Shown here: positions 17,284 through 28,215 of the stretch, piece by piece | Layout of the letters: each line of letters starts with the position of its first letter | Numbering within the stretch: the first letter of the stretch is position 1 | NCBI GenBank assembly: GCA_900467685.1 | Contig: UBQX01000019.1 | Coordinates: forward strand, 1-64,000 | DNA: 64,000 nt | Source of the DNA: Hyphomicrobiales bacterium | Lineage (GTDB): Bacteria > Pseudomonadota > Alphaproteobacteria > Rhizobiales > Rhizobiaceae | Direction of reading: 5' to 3' | Notes under the pieces: model-generated | Seen by the model: the letters and a program-made list of their open reading frames with translations, nothing else | Database searches by the model: none | Told to the model about the DNA's origin: nothing | Program-made: the position numbers and the translations under genes

Positions 17284-20117
17284 GCGCCGGGTCTCGTCTT
17301 CTTCACGCCACGGATCGGGGCGGGCGCGATGATGCCGGAGGGCATGCCGCTGCGCGCCTCGTCCTCGACTTCTGCCAGAACCGCCTTGACGCGGGCCGTG
17401 ATGTTGGCCTGCCGGTTCTCGTTGGTGATCTTCTGCCCGACAAGGTCGGTCACGTAGAACGTGTCGATCACCTTCTCGCCGAATGTCGTGATGTGAGCCG
17501 ATGCGATGTCGAGCGAAAGGTCGGAGAGAACGGAGGTGATCTCGTAGAGCAGGCCGGGCCGGTCAAGGCATTCCAGTTCCAGCACCGTGAACTTGTTGGA
17601 CAGCGTGTTGGAAACGGTCACTCCCGGCGCGATGGTGAAGGTCGTGTTGCGCTTCTTGCCCTTCGTGCGAATGGCAATGACTTCCGGAACGCGCTTCTGG
17701 CCGGCCAGAACGTCCTCGATCAGCTTGCCGATCGAGGTGGCGCGGCGGATCTCGTCCTCGTCATTCTTGAACTCGCGGTTGATCATGATCGTATCAAGCG
17801 CGCGTCCGTCTGCGGTGGTGAAGATGTTGGCGTCGGCAATGTTTGCGCCGGCCGCCGCACAGGACCCGGTGATGATGGCGAGAAGGCGCGGATGGTCGGG
17901 CGCCAGAACCGTGATCTCGGTGATCGAATGGAAGGAGCGCGTTCGCACCATGGTGGCCAGCGCCTTGCCGGCCTTGTCGGCATCTCGGATGAAGCCGGCA
18001 TGCCGGATCTGGTCTTCCAGCGACACGCTGAGCAGATAAGGCTCGTAATGCAGCTTGGAATAGGTCTTGCGATCCTTCTGGCTCCAGCCTTCCAGCGCCT
18101 CGGAAAGACGCGTCCGGGCAGCGGCGGCACGTTCCTTTCGGGAGACTTCCGAGAAGCCGCCGGTCAGCTGCAACTCGGTCTCGTAATAGAGCGTCCGCAG
18201 CAACTGACCCTTCCAGCCGTTCCACACGCCTGGACCGACAGCGCGGATATCGGCGACGGTCAGTATCAGCAGAAGGCGCAGACGCTCCAGCGACTGAACG
18301 CGCTCGGCAAAGTCCATGATGGTCTTGCGGTCGTTGAGGTCGCGGGTCTGCGCGACCATCGACATGGTCAGATGTTCCTCGATCAGCCAGGCGACCAGAT
18401 CTGTCTGCTTGGCCGACATGCCGAGACGCGGGCAGAGTTTGCGGGCGACCTTGGCGCCCGCGGTCGAATGGTCTTCCGGACGACCCTTGGCCACGTCGTG
18501 GAGAAGCGCGGCGACATAGATGACCTGCCGATCTTCGATCGACGGGAACAGCGACACCGCGAGCGGATTGATATCCTTGTCGCGGCCAGCCTCTATCGAA
18601 GCAATGACTTCCACCGTGCGCAGCAGATGCTCGTCCACCGTATAGTGGTGATACATGTTGAACTGCATCATCGAGACGATCTTGCCGAATTCAGGCAGGA
18701 ACCGGCCGAGCACGCCCGCCTCGTTCATGCGCCGAAGCGTCATGGCCGGGTTCTTGTGCGAGGTCAGGATAGACAGGAAGATGGCGTTGGCGGCCTCGTT
18801 GTCGCGCAGACCGTTATCGATCAGGGCCAGCGAGCGGGTAATGCGGCTCAGCGCATCCGGGTGATATTCCAGCTCCTTCATTTCCGCGACATGGAAGAAG
18901 CGGATGAGGTTGACCGGATCTTCCTTGAAGACATCGGGGCTTGAAAGCGCGATGCGGCCACGATCCTCGACGAATTGCGGCGAGCCGGCGATCTTGCGCG
19001 GCCGGTTGGCGAAGCGGCTGATCACATTCGTCAGGCCCGGCGCATCCTTGGCCTGCTGCTCTTCCAGCGTGGCGCAGAGAATGCGCGTCAGGTCGCCGAC
19101 ATTCTTCGCCATCCAGAAATAATGCTTCATGAAGCGCTCGACGGCCGTCAGGCCGGGGCGGTCATGATAATCGAGGCGGCGCGCGATGTCCGGCTGGATA
19201 TCGAAGGACAGACGCTCCTCGCTCTTGCCGGTGAGGAAATGCATGTGGCAGCGCACGGCCCAGAGGAAATCGTCGCATTTCTCGAACAGCCGGAATTCCG
19301 AGCGGGAAAGCACGCCGAGCTTGACCAGATCCTCGGTGTTGCGGACGCGGTAATAGTATTTCGAGATCCAGAACAGCGTGTGCAGGTCGCGAAGCCCGCC
19401 CTTGCCTTCCTTCACATTGGGCTCGACCAGATAGCGCGTATCGCCGCTCTTGCGGTGGCGCTCGTCGCGCTCGGCGAGCTTTGCCGCAATGAATTGCGGG
19501 CCGGAATTGCGCACCACTTCGTTGTCGAAGCGCGTTTCGAGTTCCGACAGCAATGCACGCTGGCCGCAGATATAGCGCGCCTCGAGGATGGCGGTGCGGA
19601 TCGTCATGTCCGTCTTCGACAGACGGACGCATTCCTCGACGGTGCGCGTGGCATGACCAACCTTCAGGCCCATATCCCAGAGGATATAGAGAATGAACTC
19701 GATGGCCGGCTCCACCCAGGCGGGCTTCTTCGCGGGCAGCAGGAAGAGAAGGTCGATATCCGAACCCGGCGCCAGCGTGCCGCGTCCGTAGCCGCCCACG
19801 GCGGCGACGCCGAGGCGCGAGGCTTCCGGCGTGTTGGCGGCGTTGAACACGTGGTTCAGCGCGAAATCATGCAGGATGGTGATGATATGGTCCTGCAGGC
19901 GCGAGATCCGCATGGCGCAGGCAAGCCCGCCGCCATCGGCCCTCAGCAATTCTTCGGCGCGCGCGCGGCCCTTTGCATTGGCCTCCTTGATGACGCTCAG
20001 AAGTGCGGTGCGGGTGGCGGCCGCGTTTTCGGCCTGGCGGCTCGCGATGAAATCGCATTGCGACTTCAGGGCCTTCCAGTCGAGAAGGTCGGCATGTTCC
20101 GGATTGCGGACATCCAT
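17280..20117 (-). CDS. glnD: [Protein-PII] uridylyltransferase / uridylyl-removing enzyme GlnD
   Basis: Nitrogen-status sensor that uridylylates PII proteins when glutamine is low and removes UMP when it is high. The 945 residues contain the nucleotidyltransferase core ([19 protein letters not shown] with the metal aspartates), a central HD hydrolase domain (around [17 protein letters not shown]), and two C-terminal ACT domains ([20 protein letters not shown] and [19 protein letters not shown]) that sense glutamine. The frame extends 11 codons to a TTG; ATG 20117 is preferred, though the AAGGA ahead of it is spaced rather far. murJ overlaps its stop. Confidence 0.95.
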   Translation of the reverse strand: MDVRNPEHADLLDWKALKSQCDFIASRQAENAAATRTALLSVIKEANAKGRARAEELLRADGGGLACAMRISRLQDHIITILHDFALNHVFNAANTPEASRLGVAAVGGYGRGTLAPGSDIDLLFLLPAKKPAWVEPAIEFILYILWDMGLKVGHATRTVEECVRLSKTDMTIRTAILEARYICGQRALLSELETRFDNEVVRNSGPQFIAAKLAERDERHRKSGDTRYLVEPNVKEGKGGLRDLHTLFWISKYYYRVRNTEDLVKLGVLSRSEFRLFEKCDDFLWAVRCHMHFLTGKSEERLSFDIQPDIARRLDYHDRPGLTAVERFMKHYFWMAKNVGDLTRILCATLEEQQAKDAPGLTNVISRFANRPRKIAGSPQFVEDRGRIALSSPDVFKEDPVNLIRFFHVAEMKELEYHPDALSRITRSLALIDNGLRDNEAANAIFLSILTSHKNPAMTLRRMNEAGVLGRFLPEFGKIVSMMQFNMYHHYTVDEHLLRTVEVIASIEAGRDKDINPLAVSLFPSIEDRQVIYVAALLHDVAKGRPEDHSTAGAKVARKLCPRLGMSAKQTDLVAWLIEEHLTMSMVAQTRDLNDRKTIMDFAERVQSLERLRLLLILTVADIRAVGPGVWNGWKGQLLRTLYYETELQLTGGFSEVSRKERAAAARTRLSEALEGWSQKDRKTYSKLHYEPYLLSVSLEDQIRHAGFIRDADKAGKALATMVRTRSFHSITEITVLAPDHPRLLAIITGSCAAAGANIADANIFTTADGRALDTIMINREFKNDEDEIRRATSIGKLIEDVLAGQKRVPEVIAIRTKGKKRNTTFTIAPGVTVSNTLSNKFTVLELECLDRPGLLYEITSVLSDLSLDIASAHITTFGEKVIDTFYVTDLVGQKITNENRQANITARVKAVLAEVEDEARSGMPSGIIAPAPIRGVKKTRPGA

Positions 20118-20205
20118 TGCGGCGTTGATTCCTTGGTTTTCGCGAAGCAACTGACGATGAAGCGGCTCTATAGGCGCTTTTATGACTAAAGCACAGGGAT
20201 ATCGC

Positions 20206-22947
20206 TCAAGCCTTGCGAAGTTCTTTCTTCAACGCGTACAAGGCCTCGAGCGCCTCGCGCGGGGTCATATCATCGAGGTCAAGCGAGGCCAGTGCCTCTT
20301 CGACCTTGGAAGGACCCGCATGGCGGCTTTCCTCGACCTGCTTGGCCGCGACCTTGAAGAGCGGCAGGTCGTCGATCAGTTGGCTGGCTGGCGACTTGCG
20401 CGCGGTATCTTCGAGCCGCGCCAGCACATCCTTGGCGCGGGCAACCACGGCGGCGGGCAGGCCGGCGAGACGCGCGACCTGGATGCCATAGGAGCGATCG
20501 GCCGCGCCCGGTCCCGCCTCATGCAGGAAGATGACCTCGCCCTTCCATTCGCGCACCTTCATCGTCGCGTTGGAAAGACGTCCGAGCTTTTCGGAGAGAA
20601 CCGTCAGTTCGTGGAAATGGGTGGCGAAGAGGCCGCGGCAGCGATTGACCTCATGCAGATGCTCGACGGCAGCCCAGGCAATGGAAAGACCGTCGAAAGT
20701 CGCCGTGCCACGGCCGATTTCATCGAGGATGACCAGCGAGCGTTCGGTCGCCTGATTGAGGATCGCCGCCGTCTCCACCATCTCGACCATGAAGGTAGAG
20801 CGGCCGCGCGCCAGATCGTCGGAGGCCCCGACGCGGGAGAAAAGCCGGTCCACAACGCCGATTCGCGCCGAGCCTGCGGGCACAAAGGAGCCCATCTGCG
20901 CCATGATGGCAATGAGTGCCGCCTGCCGGAGGAAGGTCGACTTACCGCCCATGTTGGGGCCGGTCAGCAGCCAGATCGCACCGTCCTTCGCGCCCTTCGG
21001 CGGCGAGAGGTCGCAATCGTTGGCGACGAACGGTTCCGCCGATTGCCGGCGCAGCGCCTGCTCTACCACCGGATGGCGGCCGGCGACGATGGAAAAGGCA
21101 TTGCTGTCATCGACCATCGGCCTGCAATAGCCCTGTTCGCCGGCGAGCGTCGCGAGACCGGTGGAAACGTCGATGATCGAGAGCGCCCGCGCCGCCGCCT
21201 TGATCGCTTCGGCATGCGAGACGACGAGGGTCGTCAACTTGTCGAAAGCCTCAAGCTCCATGGTGAGCGCCCGGTCGCCGGCATTGGCGATCTTGGTTTC
21301 GAGTTCGGCAAGCTCGGTCGTAGTGAAGCGCATCGCATTCGCCATGGTCTGGCGGTGGATGAAGCGGGCGCGGCCCTCGTTCGTATCGGTCATCGCGCCG
21401 GCATTGCCGGCCGTCACCTCGATGAAATAGCCAAGAACATTGTTGTACTTGATCTTCAGCGACTTGATGCCGGTTTCCTCGATATAGTCGAGCTGCAGAC
21501 CGGCAATCACCTGTCGCGACTGGTCGCGCAGCGCCCGCACCTCATCGAGTTCGGTAATGGCACCTGCGCGTACGAAACCGCCATCGCGTTTCAGAAGCGG
21601 GAGTTCGTCACCGAGCACGGCTTCGAGTTCGGCGGCGAGATCGTGGGGAAGCTCCTGAAGCGCGTTCTGCGCATCCAGCAGCTCCGGCGGCAGGATTTCG
21701 CGTTCCAGCCGGGCGGCGATCATGCGCGAGGCCTGCAAGCCTTGCCTCAGCGCACCGAGATCGCGCGGGCCGCCGCGTCCGAGCGCCAGGCGCGATAGCG
21801 CGCGCGTCATGTCGGGTGCATGCTTGAGATCGTCACGCAGATCGTCCGTCAGCACCGTGGCATCCATTAGCCAGGCGACACTGTCGAGCCGCATGTTGAT
21901 CGCATCCGGATCGGTCAGCGGCGACATCAGCCGTTCGGCCAGCAGCCGCGCGCCGCCGCCTGTGACGGTGCGGTCGATGGCTTTCAGCAGCGAGCCATCG
22001 CGGCTGCCTGAGAGTGTACGGGCAAGCTCCAGATTGGCGCGGGTCGCCGGATCGATGAAGAGCGTAGAAGCGGTGCTTTCGCGCTCCGGTCGGCCAAGCG
22101 GTGGCCGCGCATCGATCTGCGTCTTTTCGACATAGGCAACGGCTGCTGCCGCCGCGGCGATCTCGGCGCGGGTAAACGTGCCGAACCCGTCGAGCGTGCC
22201 GACATCGAAATAGCGGGCCAGCCGGTTTTCCGCCGTCGCGCTGTCGAACAGGACCTGCGGCTGCGGAACGGCGGTGCGGCCGAGCACATCCATGACCGGG
22301 CGAAGGTCCGGATCGTGGAAGACCTGATCGGCGAGAATGAGTTCCTTGGGATCGATGCGCAGGATATCGGCCAGCATCCGCTCGCGCGCCGTTTCGGCCA
22401 GACGGAATACGCCGGTCGAAATGTCTATCCAGGCAATCGCGTAAGCCGGCTCTGACCCACCCTTGATACGGGCGAGCGCCATCAGGTAGTTGGACTCGGT
22501 GGGCGAGAGCAGCTTTTCCTCGGTCAGCGTACCGGGCGTCACGAGGCGGATGACATCGCGACGCACGACGGATTTCGAGCCGCGCTTCTTCGCCTCCGCC
22601 GGGTCTTCGACCTGCTCGCAGACGGCGACGCGGAAGCCGAGCGAGATGAGCTTCTGCAGGTAATCGTCGGCCGCGTGGATCGGCACGCCGCACATCGGAA
22701 TGTCGAGCCCCATATGCTGGCCGCGCTTGGTGAGCGTGATGCCGAGCGCGCGCGACGCATCCACGGCATCCTCGAAAAACAGTTCGTAGAAATCGCCCAT
22801 CCGGTAGAACAGGAGCGAGCCCGGATTGTTGGCCTTGATCTCGATATATTGCTCCATCATCGGCGTGGCCGATTGACGGCTCTCCTCCGATGCCAGTAAT
22901 TCTGCGGTGAGCACGGTTTGGCGATGATCGGAAATGGTGGCCACCAT
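20206..22947 (-). CDS. mutS: DNA mismatch repair protein MutS
   Basis: 913 residues, full length. The mismatch-reading F-x-E motif is GDFYELFF (F53, E55). The clamp and lever domains follow, then the ABC-type ATPase with Walker [10 protein letters not shown] (about residue 650), Walker [11 protein letters not shown] and ATHFHELT. The C-terminus has the HTH tail. ATG 22947 gives the expected short N-terminal arm. It diverges from the malic enzyme gene across 103 bases and is followed by glnD after 88 bases. Confidence 0.97.
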   Translation of the reverse strand: MVATISDHRQTVLTAELLASEESRQSATPMMEQYIEIKANNPGSLLFYRMGDFYELFFEDAVDASRALGITLTKRGQHMGLDIPMCGVPIHAADDYLQKLISLGFRVAVCEQVEDPAEAKKRGSKSVVRRDVIRLVTPGTLTEEKLLSPTESNYLMALARIKGGSEPAYAIAWIDISTGVFRLAETARERMLADILRIDPKELILADQVFHDPDLRPVMDVLGRTAVPQPQVLFDSATAENRLARYFDVGTLDGFGTFTRAEIAAAAAAVAYVEKTQIDARPPLGRPERESTASTLFIDPATRANLELARTLSGSRDGSLLKAIDRTVTGGGARLLAERLMSPLTDPDAINMRLDSVAWLMDATVLTDDLRDDLKHAPDMTRALSRLALGRGGPRDLGALRQGLQASRMIAARLEREILPPELLDAQNALQELPHDLAAELEAVLGDELPLLKRDGGFVRAGAITELDEVRALRDQSRQVIAGLQLDYIEETGIKSLKIKYNNVLGYFIEVTAGNAGAMTDTNEGRARFIHRQTMANAMRFTTTELAELETKIANAGDRALTMELEAFDKLTTLVVSHAEAIKAAARALSIIDVSTGLATLAGEQGYCRPMVDDSNAFSIVAGRHPVVEQALRRQSAEPFVANDCDLSPPKGAKDGAIWLLTGPNMGGKSTFLRQAALIAIMAQMGSFVPAGSARIGVVDRLFSRVGASDDLARGRSTFMVEMVETAAILNQATERSLVILDEIGRGTATFDGLSIAWAAVEHLHEVNRCRGLFATHFHELTVLSEKLGRLSNATMKVREWKGEVIFLHEAGPGAADRSYGIQVARLAGLPAAVVARAKDVLARLEDTARKSPASQLIDDLPLFKVAAKQVEESRHAGPSKVEEALASLDLDDMTPREALEALYALKKELRKA

Positions 22948-23050
22948 GGTCTGGAGGGTTGGTCATTCTGGGGCTGAAGCCGGGTCGGCGAACTATAAAT
23001 GATAATGGAGAGGTGGCCACAAGGCCGCTAGCGTAAAAAGGTGAGGAAAC

Positions 23051-25348
23051 ATGGCCGGCAACGATAAGAGCAAGGATAAGGGCACGCGCAATCTCGCGTC
23101 CGTAACGGAGCAGGAAGCGCTCGATTTTCACGCTCGCGGACGCCCCGGCAAGCTCGAAATCGCTCCGACCAAGCCCATGGCCACCCAGCGCGATCTCTCG
23201 CTTGCCTATTCGCCGGGCGTTGCCGTGCCGGTCAAGGCCATCGCCGACGATCCGTCGCGCGCCTATGATTACACGACGCGCGGCAACATGGTCGCCGTCA
23301 TTTCCAACGGCACGGCCATTCTGGGTCTCGGCAATCTCGGCGCGCTGGCCTCCAAGCCGGTCATGGAAGGCAAGTCCGTCCTCTTCAAGCGCTTTGCCGA
23401 TGTCGATTCCATCGATCTCGAAGTCGACACCGAAGACCCGGACGAGTTCATCAACTGCGTGCGCTTCCTCGGCCCCTCCTTCGGCGGCATCAATCTCGAA
23501 GACATCAAGGCGCCGGAATGCTTCATCATCGAGCAGCGGCTGCGCGAGATCATGGATATTCCGGTTTTCCATGACGACCAGCACGGCACGGCCATCATCG
23601 CCGCCGCCGGCCTCATCAACGCTCTCGCGCTGACGGGACGCGATTTCAAGACGACGAAGCTCGTCTGCAACGGCGCAGGCGCGGCCGCGATTGCCTGCAT
23701 CGAACTCATCAAGTCGATGGGCTTTGCGCCGGAAAACGTCACCCTTTGCGACACCAAGGGCGTCATCTATCAGGGTCGCACCGAAGGCATGAACCAGTGG
23801 AAGTCGGCCCACGCGGTCAAGACCGACCGCCGCTCGCTGAAGGAAGCGATGGTCGGCGCCGACGTCTTTTTCGGCCTCTCCAGCAAGGGCGCGCTGACGG
23901 ACGAGATGGTTCTCTCCATGGCGCCCAACCCGATCATCTTCGCCATGGCCAACCCCGATCCGGAGGTTGCGCCGGAAGATGTGGCGCGCCTGCGCGGCGA
24001 TGCCATCGTGGCGACGGGTCGCTCCGACTATCCGAACCAGGTCAACAACGTTCTGGGTTTCCCCTACATCTTCCGCGGTGCACTCGACGTGCGCGCCTCC
24101 ACCATCAACGACGACATGAAGATCGCGGCAGCCAATGCGCTCGCCGATCTCGCCCGCGCCGATGTGCCGGATGATGTGGCGGCCGCCTATCAGGGCAACC
24201 GTCCGCGTTTCGGGCCGCAATATATCATCCCCGTGCCCTTCGACCCGCGCCTCATCTCGGCAATCCCGGTCGCGGTCGCCAGGGCCGCGATGGAATCCGG
24301 CGTCGCGCGCAAGCCGATCCTCGATCTGGAAGCCTATGCCCGCGAACTGAACGCCCGGCGCGACCCCATCGCCTCCACCCTGCAGCGGCTCTATCAATAT
24401 GTCCGCCGCAACCCCAAGCGTGTTGTCTTCGCTGAGGGCGAGGAAGAGCAGGTCATGCGCGCCGCCCTGTCCTATGTGAACCAGCAGCTCGGCACGGCCA
24501 TCCTGCTCGGCCGCGAGGAACAGATGCGCGAGACGGCAGAGAAGGCAGGCGTCGATCTCAACCGTCCGGGCATCGAAATCGTCAATGCGCGGCTCTCCAC
24601 CCGGAACGAGGCCTATACGGACTATCTCTACGCGCGCCTCCAGCGGCAGGGTTATCTCTATCGCGACGTCCAGCGCCTGATCAACAATGACCGCAACCAC
24701 TTCGCCGCCTGCATGGTGGCGCTGGGGGATGCCGACGGCATGGTCTCGGGCACGACGCGCAACTATTCGACCGTGCTCGAAGACGTGAAGCGCTGCATCG
24801 ACGTCAGAAGCGGCCATCGCATGATCGGCGTCTCCATCGTGCTCGCCCGTGGTCGCACGGTTCTCGTGGCCGACACCGCCGTCCATGACATGCCGAACTC
24901 GGAACAGTTGGCCGATATCGCGGAAGAAGCAGCAGGTCTGGCGCGACGCCTCGGCTATGAGCCCCGTGTGGCAATGCTCGCCTATTCCACCTTCGGTCAT
25001 CCCTCGGGCGAGCGTTCGGATCGTGTCATCGAGGCGGTGAAAATCCTCGACCGCCGTCGCGTCGATTTCGAGTATGACGGCGAGATGGCTGCCGATGTGG
25101 CACTCAATCCGAAGGTGATGGAGCAATATCCGTTCTGCCGTCTGTCGGGCACGGCAAACGTCCTCGTGATGCCGGCGTTCCACTCCGCGTCGATCTCGAC
25201 CAAGATGCTGCAGGAACTCGGCGGCTCGACTGTGATCGGTCCGATCCTCGTCGGTCTTGAGAAGTCGGTCCAGATTGTCCCGATCGGAGCCAAGGACAGC
25301 GACATCGTCAACATGGCTGCGATTGCTGCCTATAGCGCGGGCGCCTGA
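23051..25348 (+). CDS. maeB: NADP-dependent malic enzyme with C-terminal phosphotransacetylase-like domain
   Basis: 765 residues. The malic enzyme part (about 1-430) has SLAYSPGVAVPVKAI, the NAD(P)-binding VCNGAGAAAIACIEL and FHDDQHGTAIIAAAG. The phosphotransacetylase-like part (about 430-765) has VVFAEGEEEQVMRAA and is usually catalytically silent but regulatory. It decarboxylates malate to pyruvate, giving NADPH. Position next to mutS and length fit Sinorhizobium Tme (NADP type) better than Dme, but cofactor choice is inferred. GTGAGGAAAC precedes the ATG. Confidence 0.92.
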   Translation: MAGNDKSKDKGTRNLASVTEQEALDFHARGRPGKLEIAPTKPMATQRDLSLAYSPGVAVPVKAIADDPSRAYDYTTRGNMVAVISNGTAILGLGNLGALASKPVMEGKSVLFKRFADVDSIDLEVDTEDPDEFINCVRFLGPSFGGINLEDIKAPECFIIEQRLREIMDIPVFHDDQHGTAIIAAAGLINALALTGRDFKTTKLVCNGAGAAAIACIELIKSMGFAPENVTLCDTKGVIYQGRTEGMNQWKSAHAVKTDRRSLKEAMVGADVFFGLSSKGALTDEMVLSMAPNPIIFAMANPDPEVAPEDVARLRGDAIVATGRSDYPNQVNNVLGFPYIFRGALDVRASTINDDMKIAAANALADLARADVPDDVAAAYQGNRPRFGPQYIIPVPFDPRLISAIPVAVARAAMESGVARKPILDLEAYARELNARRDPIASTLQRLYQYVRRNPKRVVFAEGEEEQVMRAALSYVNQQLGTAILLGREEQMRETAEKAGVDLNRPGIEIVNARLSTRNEAYTDYLYARLQRQGYLYRDVQRLINNDRNHFAACMVALGDADGMVSGTTRNYSTVLEDVKRCIDVRSGHRMIGVSIVLARGRTVLVADTAVHDMPNSEQLADIAEEAAGLARRLGYEPRVAMLAYSTFGHPSGERSDRVIEAVKILDRRRVDFEYDGEMAADVALNPKVMEQYPFCRLSGTANVLVMPAFHSASISTKMLQELGGSTVIGPILVGLEKSVQIVPIGAKDSDIVNMAAIAAYSAGA

Positions 25349-25386
25349 CCGCAGGCGCATCGATCCGGGTGCGGGCTGCCGTACCC

Positions 25387-25412
25387 GGAACATTTTAGTG
25401 TCTCGTAACGTT
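25387..25412 (+). promoter_or_regulatory. EcfG (RpoE2)-type general stress promoter
   Basis: GGAAC, 17 bases, then CGTT is an exact match to the alphaproteobacterial general-stress sigma factor consensus GGAAC-N16-17-CGTT. It lies about 100 bases upstream of the DUF3309 gene on the same strand. A 16-base perfect palindrome (25426-25441) lies in the predicted 5' leader. Confidence 0.7.
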
Positions 25413-25510
25413 AGAGCCCCGCAAGGAAGAAGGCCTTCTTCTTCCCGCGGAAGGCTCGCCAGCGAACACTCGTTCTCCTTCCGCCAAAAGTTACGGAGAG
25501 GAGTTTCGAG

Positions 25511-25663
25511 ATGGGTACAATCCTGCTGATCGTCCTGATACTGCTGTTGCTCGGTGCTATTCCGAGCTGGCCCTATTCGCGCGGCTGGGGCTATGGCCCC
25601 TCGGGCGGTATCGGCCTGATCGTGGTGATCGTCATCATCCTGCTGTTGATGGGACGAATCTGA
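25511..25663 (+). CDS. DUF3309 family small membrane protein
   Basis: A 50-residue product, MGTILLIVLILLLLGAIPSW then a glycine/tyrosine-rich turn (SRGWGYGPSGG) then a second hydrophobic helix IGLIVVIVIILLLMGRI. This is the standard DUF3309 architecture: a two-helix hairpin around a P-x-W-P-x-S-x-x-W-G-Y-x-P-S-G-G loop. GGAGAGGAG precedes the ATG at good spacing. The upstream EcfG-type promoter fits the frequent membership of DUF3309 genes in the general stress response. Molecular function unknown. It converges with xseA with 16 bases between stops. Confidence 0.88.
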   Translation: MGTILLIVLILLLLGAIPSWPYSRGWGYGPSGGIGLIVVIVIILLLMGRI

Positions 25664-25679
25664 TCTCTGGACTTCCCAA

Positions 25680-27263
25680 TCAGAAGAGTGAGCCCTGCTC
25701 CGGCTTTTTCGCCGGGGCGGGCTTTTCGCTTTTCCTGGGCCGCGCAGCAATATGTCCGCCTTCGCCGGCGGTGGCCGAGACGCGACCATCGGCAAACTCG
25801 ATGGAAAGCGCCTGACCCTCGGCAATAGCGCCGGAAGAAGACAGAACCGCATCCGCCTCGTCGCGGATCACTGCATAACCGCGCTTCAGCACATTCTTGT
25901 AGGACAGCGAAAGCAGCATGCGCTCATGGGCCGCAAGGGCTGAACGCTCGCGCGAAAGCCGGGTGGCAAGTGCTGTATCGGCTCTTAGCGCCAGTCCTTT
26001 CAGCCGATCGCCGGACCGGCCGATTTCATGGGCGAGCCTACCCGGAAGACCTGCCAATGCTGCGTCTGCACGGTTAATCCGCGACCGGCTGCGATCGACA
26101 AGCCGCTCAACCGAGCGCTCGGCCCGTACCATGCGCTGGTCCAGCATCTGCCGGCGCTCGGCGATGCGGCTTGCCAGCATATCCGGACGCAACTTGCCCG
26201 CGGCTGTGTCGAAGGCGCGGCGCTTGTTGAGCGTATTGAGTTCGAGCCCCCGGCCGAGGCTGGAAGCGGCGCGGTCGAGCCGCTGCTGCGGCAGCGCCAG
26301 CAATTGATCGAGTGAGGGAAGCGCGCGAACGAGCGCCCGCACCGACTGACGGTTGGCCTCCATCTGACGGGTTACGGCCGCCTTCAGGCGTGCCGACAGC
26401 GTTGCGACCTGGGCCTCAAGATCGGCCTTCACCGGCACTGCCATTTCGGCAGCGCCCGTCGGCGTCGGTGCGCGAACGTCGGCGGCGTAGTCGATGAGCG
26501 TCCAGTCGGTCTCGTGGCCGACGGCGGAAATCAGCGGGATTTCGCTCTCGGCGGCGGCGCGCACCACCGCCTCGTCGTTGAAACTCCACAGGTCTTCCAG
26601 CGAACCGCCGCCACGCGCGACAATCAGAAGATCGGGCCGCGCGATCGGGCCGCCGTCTTCCAGTGCGTTGAAGCCGCGAATGGCATTCGCCACCTCGTCG
26701 CCCGAGCCCTCACCCTGAACCTTCACCGGCCAGACGATGACATGAACCGGAAAGCGATCCGAAATGCGGTGCAGGATATCACGGATGACCGCCCCTGTCG
26801 GCGAGGTCACGACACCGATGACTTTCGGCATGAAGGGCAGCAACTGCTTGCGACCCTCGTCGAACAGCCCTTCGGCGGCGAGCTTGCGCTTCCGCTCCTC
26901 GATCAACGCCATCAGCGCGCCGGCGCCGGCCGGCTCGAGATTTTCGATGACGATCTGGTATTTCGACGAGCCGGGAAAGGTCGTGACCTTGCCGGTCGCG
27001 ATCACTTCCATGCCCTCTTCAGGCCGGAAGCGCAGCTTCGAGAAGCTTCCCTTCCAGATCACGGCATCGATGCGGGCGCGATCGTCCTTCAGGCTGAAAT
27101 AGGCGTGACCGGACGAATGTGGGCCCCGATAGCCGGAAATCTCGCCGCGCAGGCGCACATGGTCGAAGGCGTTCTCGACCGTGCGCTTGATTGATCCGGA
27201 GAGTTCCGAGACCGAGTATTCGTAGAGATTTGTCGTCGAATCGGGATCGAAGAGATTGGTCAT
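25680..27263 (-). CDS. xseA: Exodeoxyribonuclease VII large subunit
   Basis: 527 residues. An N-terminal OB-fold ([19 protein letters not shown], then [34 protein letters not shown]) is followed by the catalytic domain ([63 protein letters not shown]) and a long Arg-rich coiled coil. With XseB (not in this window) it degrades single-stranded DNA from both ends. ATG 27263 gives the family-typical start; the frame runs 34 codons further upstream without homology. The Lys/Pro-rich tail is typical of rhizobial XseA. Confidence 0.94.
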   Translation of the reverse strand: MTNLFDPDSTTNLYEYSVSELSGSIKRTVENAFDHVRLRGEISGYRGPHSSGHAYFSLKDDRARIDAVIWKGSFSKLRFRPEEGMEVIATGKVTTFPGSSKYQIVIENLEPAGAGALMALIEERKRKLAAEGLFDEGRKQLLPFMPKVIGVVTSPTGAVIRDILHRISDRFPVHVIVWPVKVQGEGSGDEVANAIRGFNALEDGGPIARPDLLIVARGGGSLEDLWSFNDEAVVRAAAESEIPLISAVGHETDWTLIDYAADVRAPTPTGAAEMAVPVKADLEAQVATLSARLKAAVTRQMEANRQSVRALVRALPSLDQLLALPQQRLDRAASSLGRGLELNTLNKRRAFDTAAGKLRPDMLASRIAERRQMLDQRMVRAERSVERLVDRSRSRINRADAALAGLPGRLAHEIGRSGDRLKGLALRADTALATRLSRERSALAAHERMLLSLSYKNVLKRGYAVIRDEADAVLSSSGAIAEGQALSIEFADGRVSATAGEGGHIAARPRKSEKPAPAKKPEQGSLF

Positions 27264-27516
27264 GAAACGAGGAAATACACCCTCGCACGCGGCTCGAAAA
27301 GCGCAGGCCCCGCGATTGTTCGGGGAAAGCGCGACGACAGGAAAAAGCGTCAGGGCACCTGTCATGGCCGGTTGATCCGGGAATTCCCATGTGTTTTCAA
27401 AGTGCTGCCCTGCCTCCTCCTCACGAGAACGTTTTATTCTTCACCCATTCTTTTCCACGTCTTTACGCGTGGATGCACACTAGGGGCCTTTCAAGCCGAA
27501 CAGGAAAGGTTCCAAC

Positions 27517-27780
27517 ATGGAAGATCGGTTTTCAGATAATGCACCCTCCATCTCAGGCCCCGCGACCCATGCATTCCCCATCACGCCGAGCGATACGGCG
27601 AGTTTCGCCGATGCGACGCGGGCCATCTATTGCGGCGTTGCAGGCGATATCGCTGCGATCATGCTCTCCGGCGCGGTCGTGACTTTCGCCAATGTTGCCG
27701 CCGGAACGCTGCTTCCGCTTCGCGCCACGAGGATCGCGGCGGCGGGGACAACGGCAGGTGGACTGATCGGGCTTTTGTAA
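27517..27780 (+). CDS. Spike base protein-like (RCAP_Rcc01079 family)
   Basis: 87 residues. The pattern ITPSDTASFADATRAIYCGVAGDIAAIMLSGAVVTFANVAAGTLLPLRATRIAAAGTTAGGLIGLL matches the small beta-rich family that includes the Rhodobacter capsulatus gene transfer agent spike base (Rcc01079): ThPsD...TRalYvG.aGDi, then VtF.nV.aGt.LPlra.ri.AtGTTA. GGAAAGG precedes the ATG. No other phage or GTA gene is nearby, so it is a solitary homologue, perhaps a domesticated particle component or a relic under selection. The match is from memory of the family pattern. Confidence 0.6.
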   Translation: MEDRFSDNAPSISGPATHAFPITPSDTASFADATRAIYCGVAGDIAAIMLSGAVVTFANVAAGTLLPLRATRIAAAGTTAGGLIGLL

Positions 27781-27960
27781 ATTGGGAATGGCATGCGCAA
27801 GCGTGATGTGTCAGAATCGTGGCTGGGAGTGGTCACGTCTTGCGCTGTGCCACATTGCAACAACGCAAGGATGCGAACCAAAGGAGACGTTAGGCATTTC
27901 TTCAAGGCTAGGCGCTATGGTCTCGCCTTGAAAGAAAGTTCCGCTTGAGAGGAGAAGGCA

Positions 27961-28206
27961 GTGATTACTGCGACATCCATCGCTTTGGGTATCATTGCCG
28001 TACAATTGCGCTCGGCTCTGGCCTACGCGCTGATTTCTACCTTCATTTTCCTCGCATTTGGCGCTGCGGTCGTGATGTCCGGCGGTGTCGCAAAATGGCT
28101 GCTCCTGGGGCAGTCGGTGCTGCTCTTCAACTTAGGAATTGCTGCCGACGTCATAGTGATGACACTTTTTGAGGTGGTCCGCCGTCGCCGTCAGGCGCGG
28201 GGCTGA
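27961..28206 (+). CDS. Small two-helix membrane protein, unknown
   Basis: 81 residues starting at GTG after a strong GAGGAGAAGGCA site. Two or three hydrophobic stretches (IALGIIAVQL, LAYALISTFIFLAFGAAVVM, WLLLGQSVLLFNLGIAADVIVMTLF) end in a positive tail VVRRRRQARG, so it is probably an inner-membrane protein with the C-terminus inside. I do not recognise the family. Its stop lies 9 bases from the convergent cyclase stop, in keeping with other tight convergent junctions here and supporting its reality. It may share a transcript with the spike-base-like gene 180 bases upstream. Confidence 0.6.
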   Translation: MITATSIALGIIAVQLRSALAYALISTFIFLAFGAAVVMSGGVAKWLLLGQSVLLFNLGIAADVIVMTLFEVVRRRRQARG

Positions 28207-28215
28207 TTGAATTCG

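Noticed and set aside
21833-25852. A 1339-codon open frame on the minus strand across the malic enzyme gene and the start of mutS
   Set aside because: It is antisense to the whole of maeB and out of frame with mutS. Its length comes from the high GC third-position bias of the real genes; the protein is low-complexity (His/Arg/Asp-rich) and has no domain pattern.
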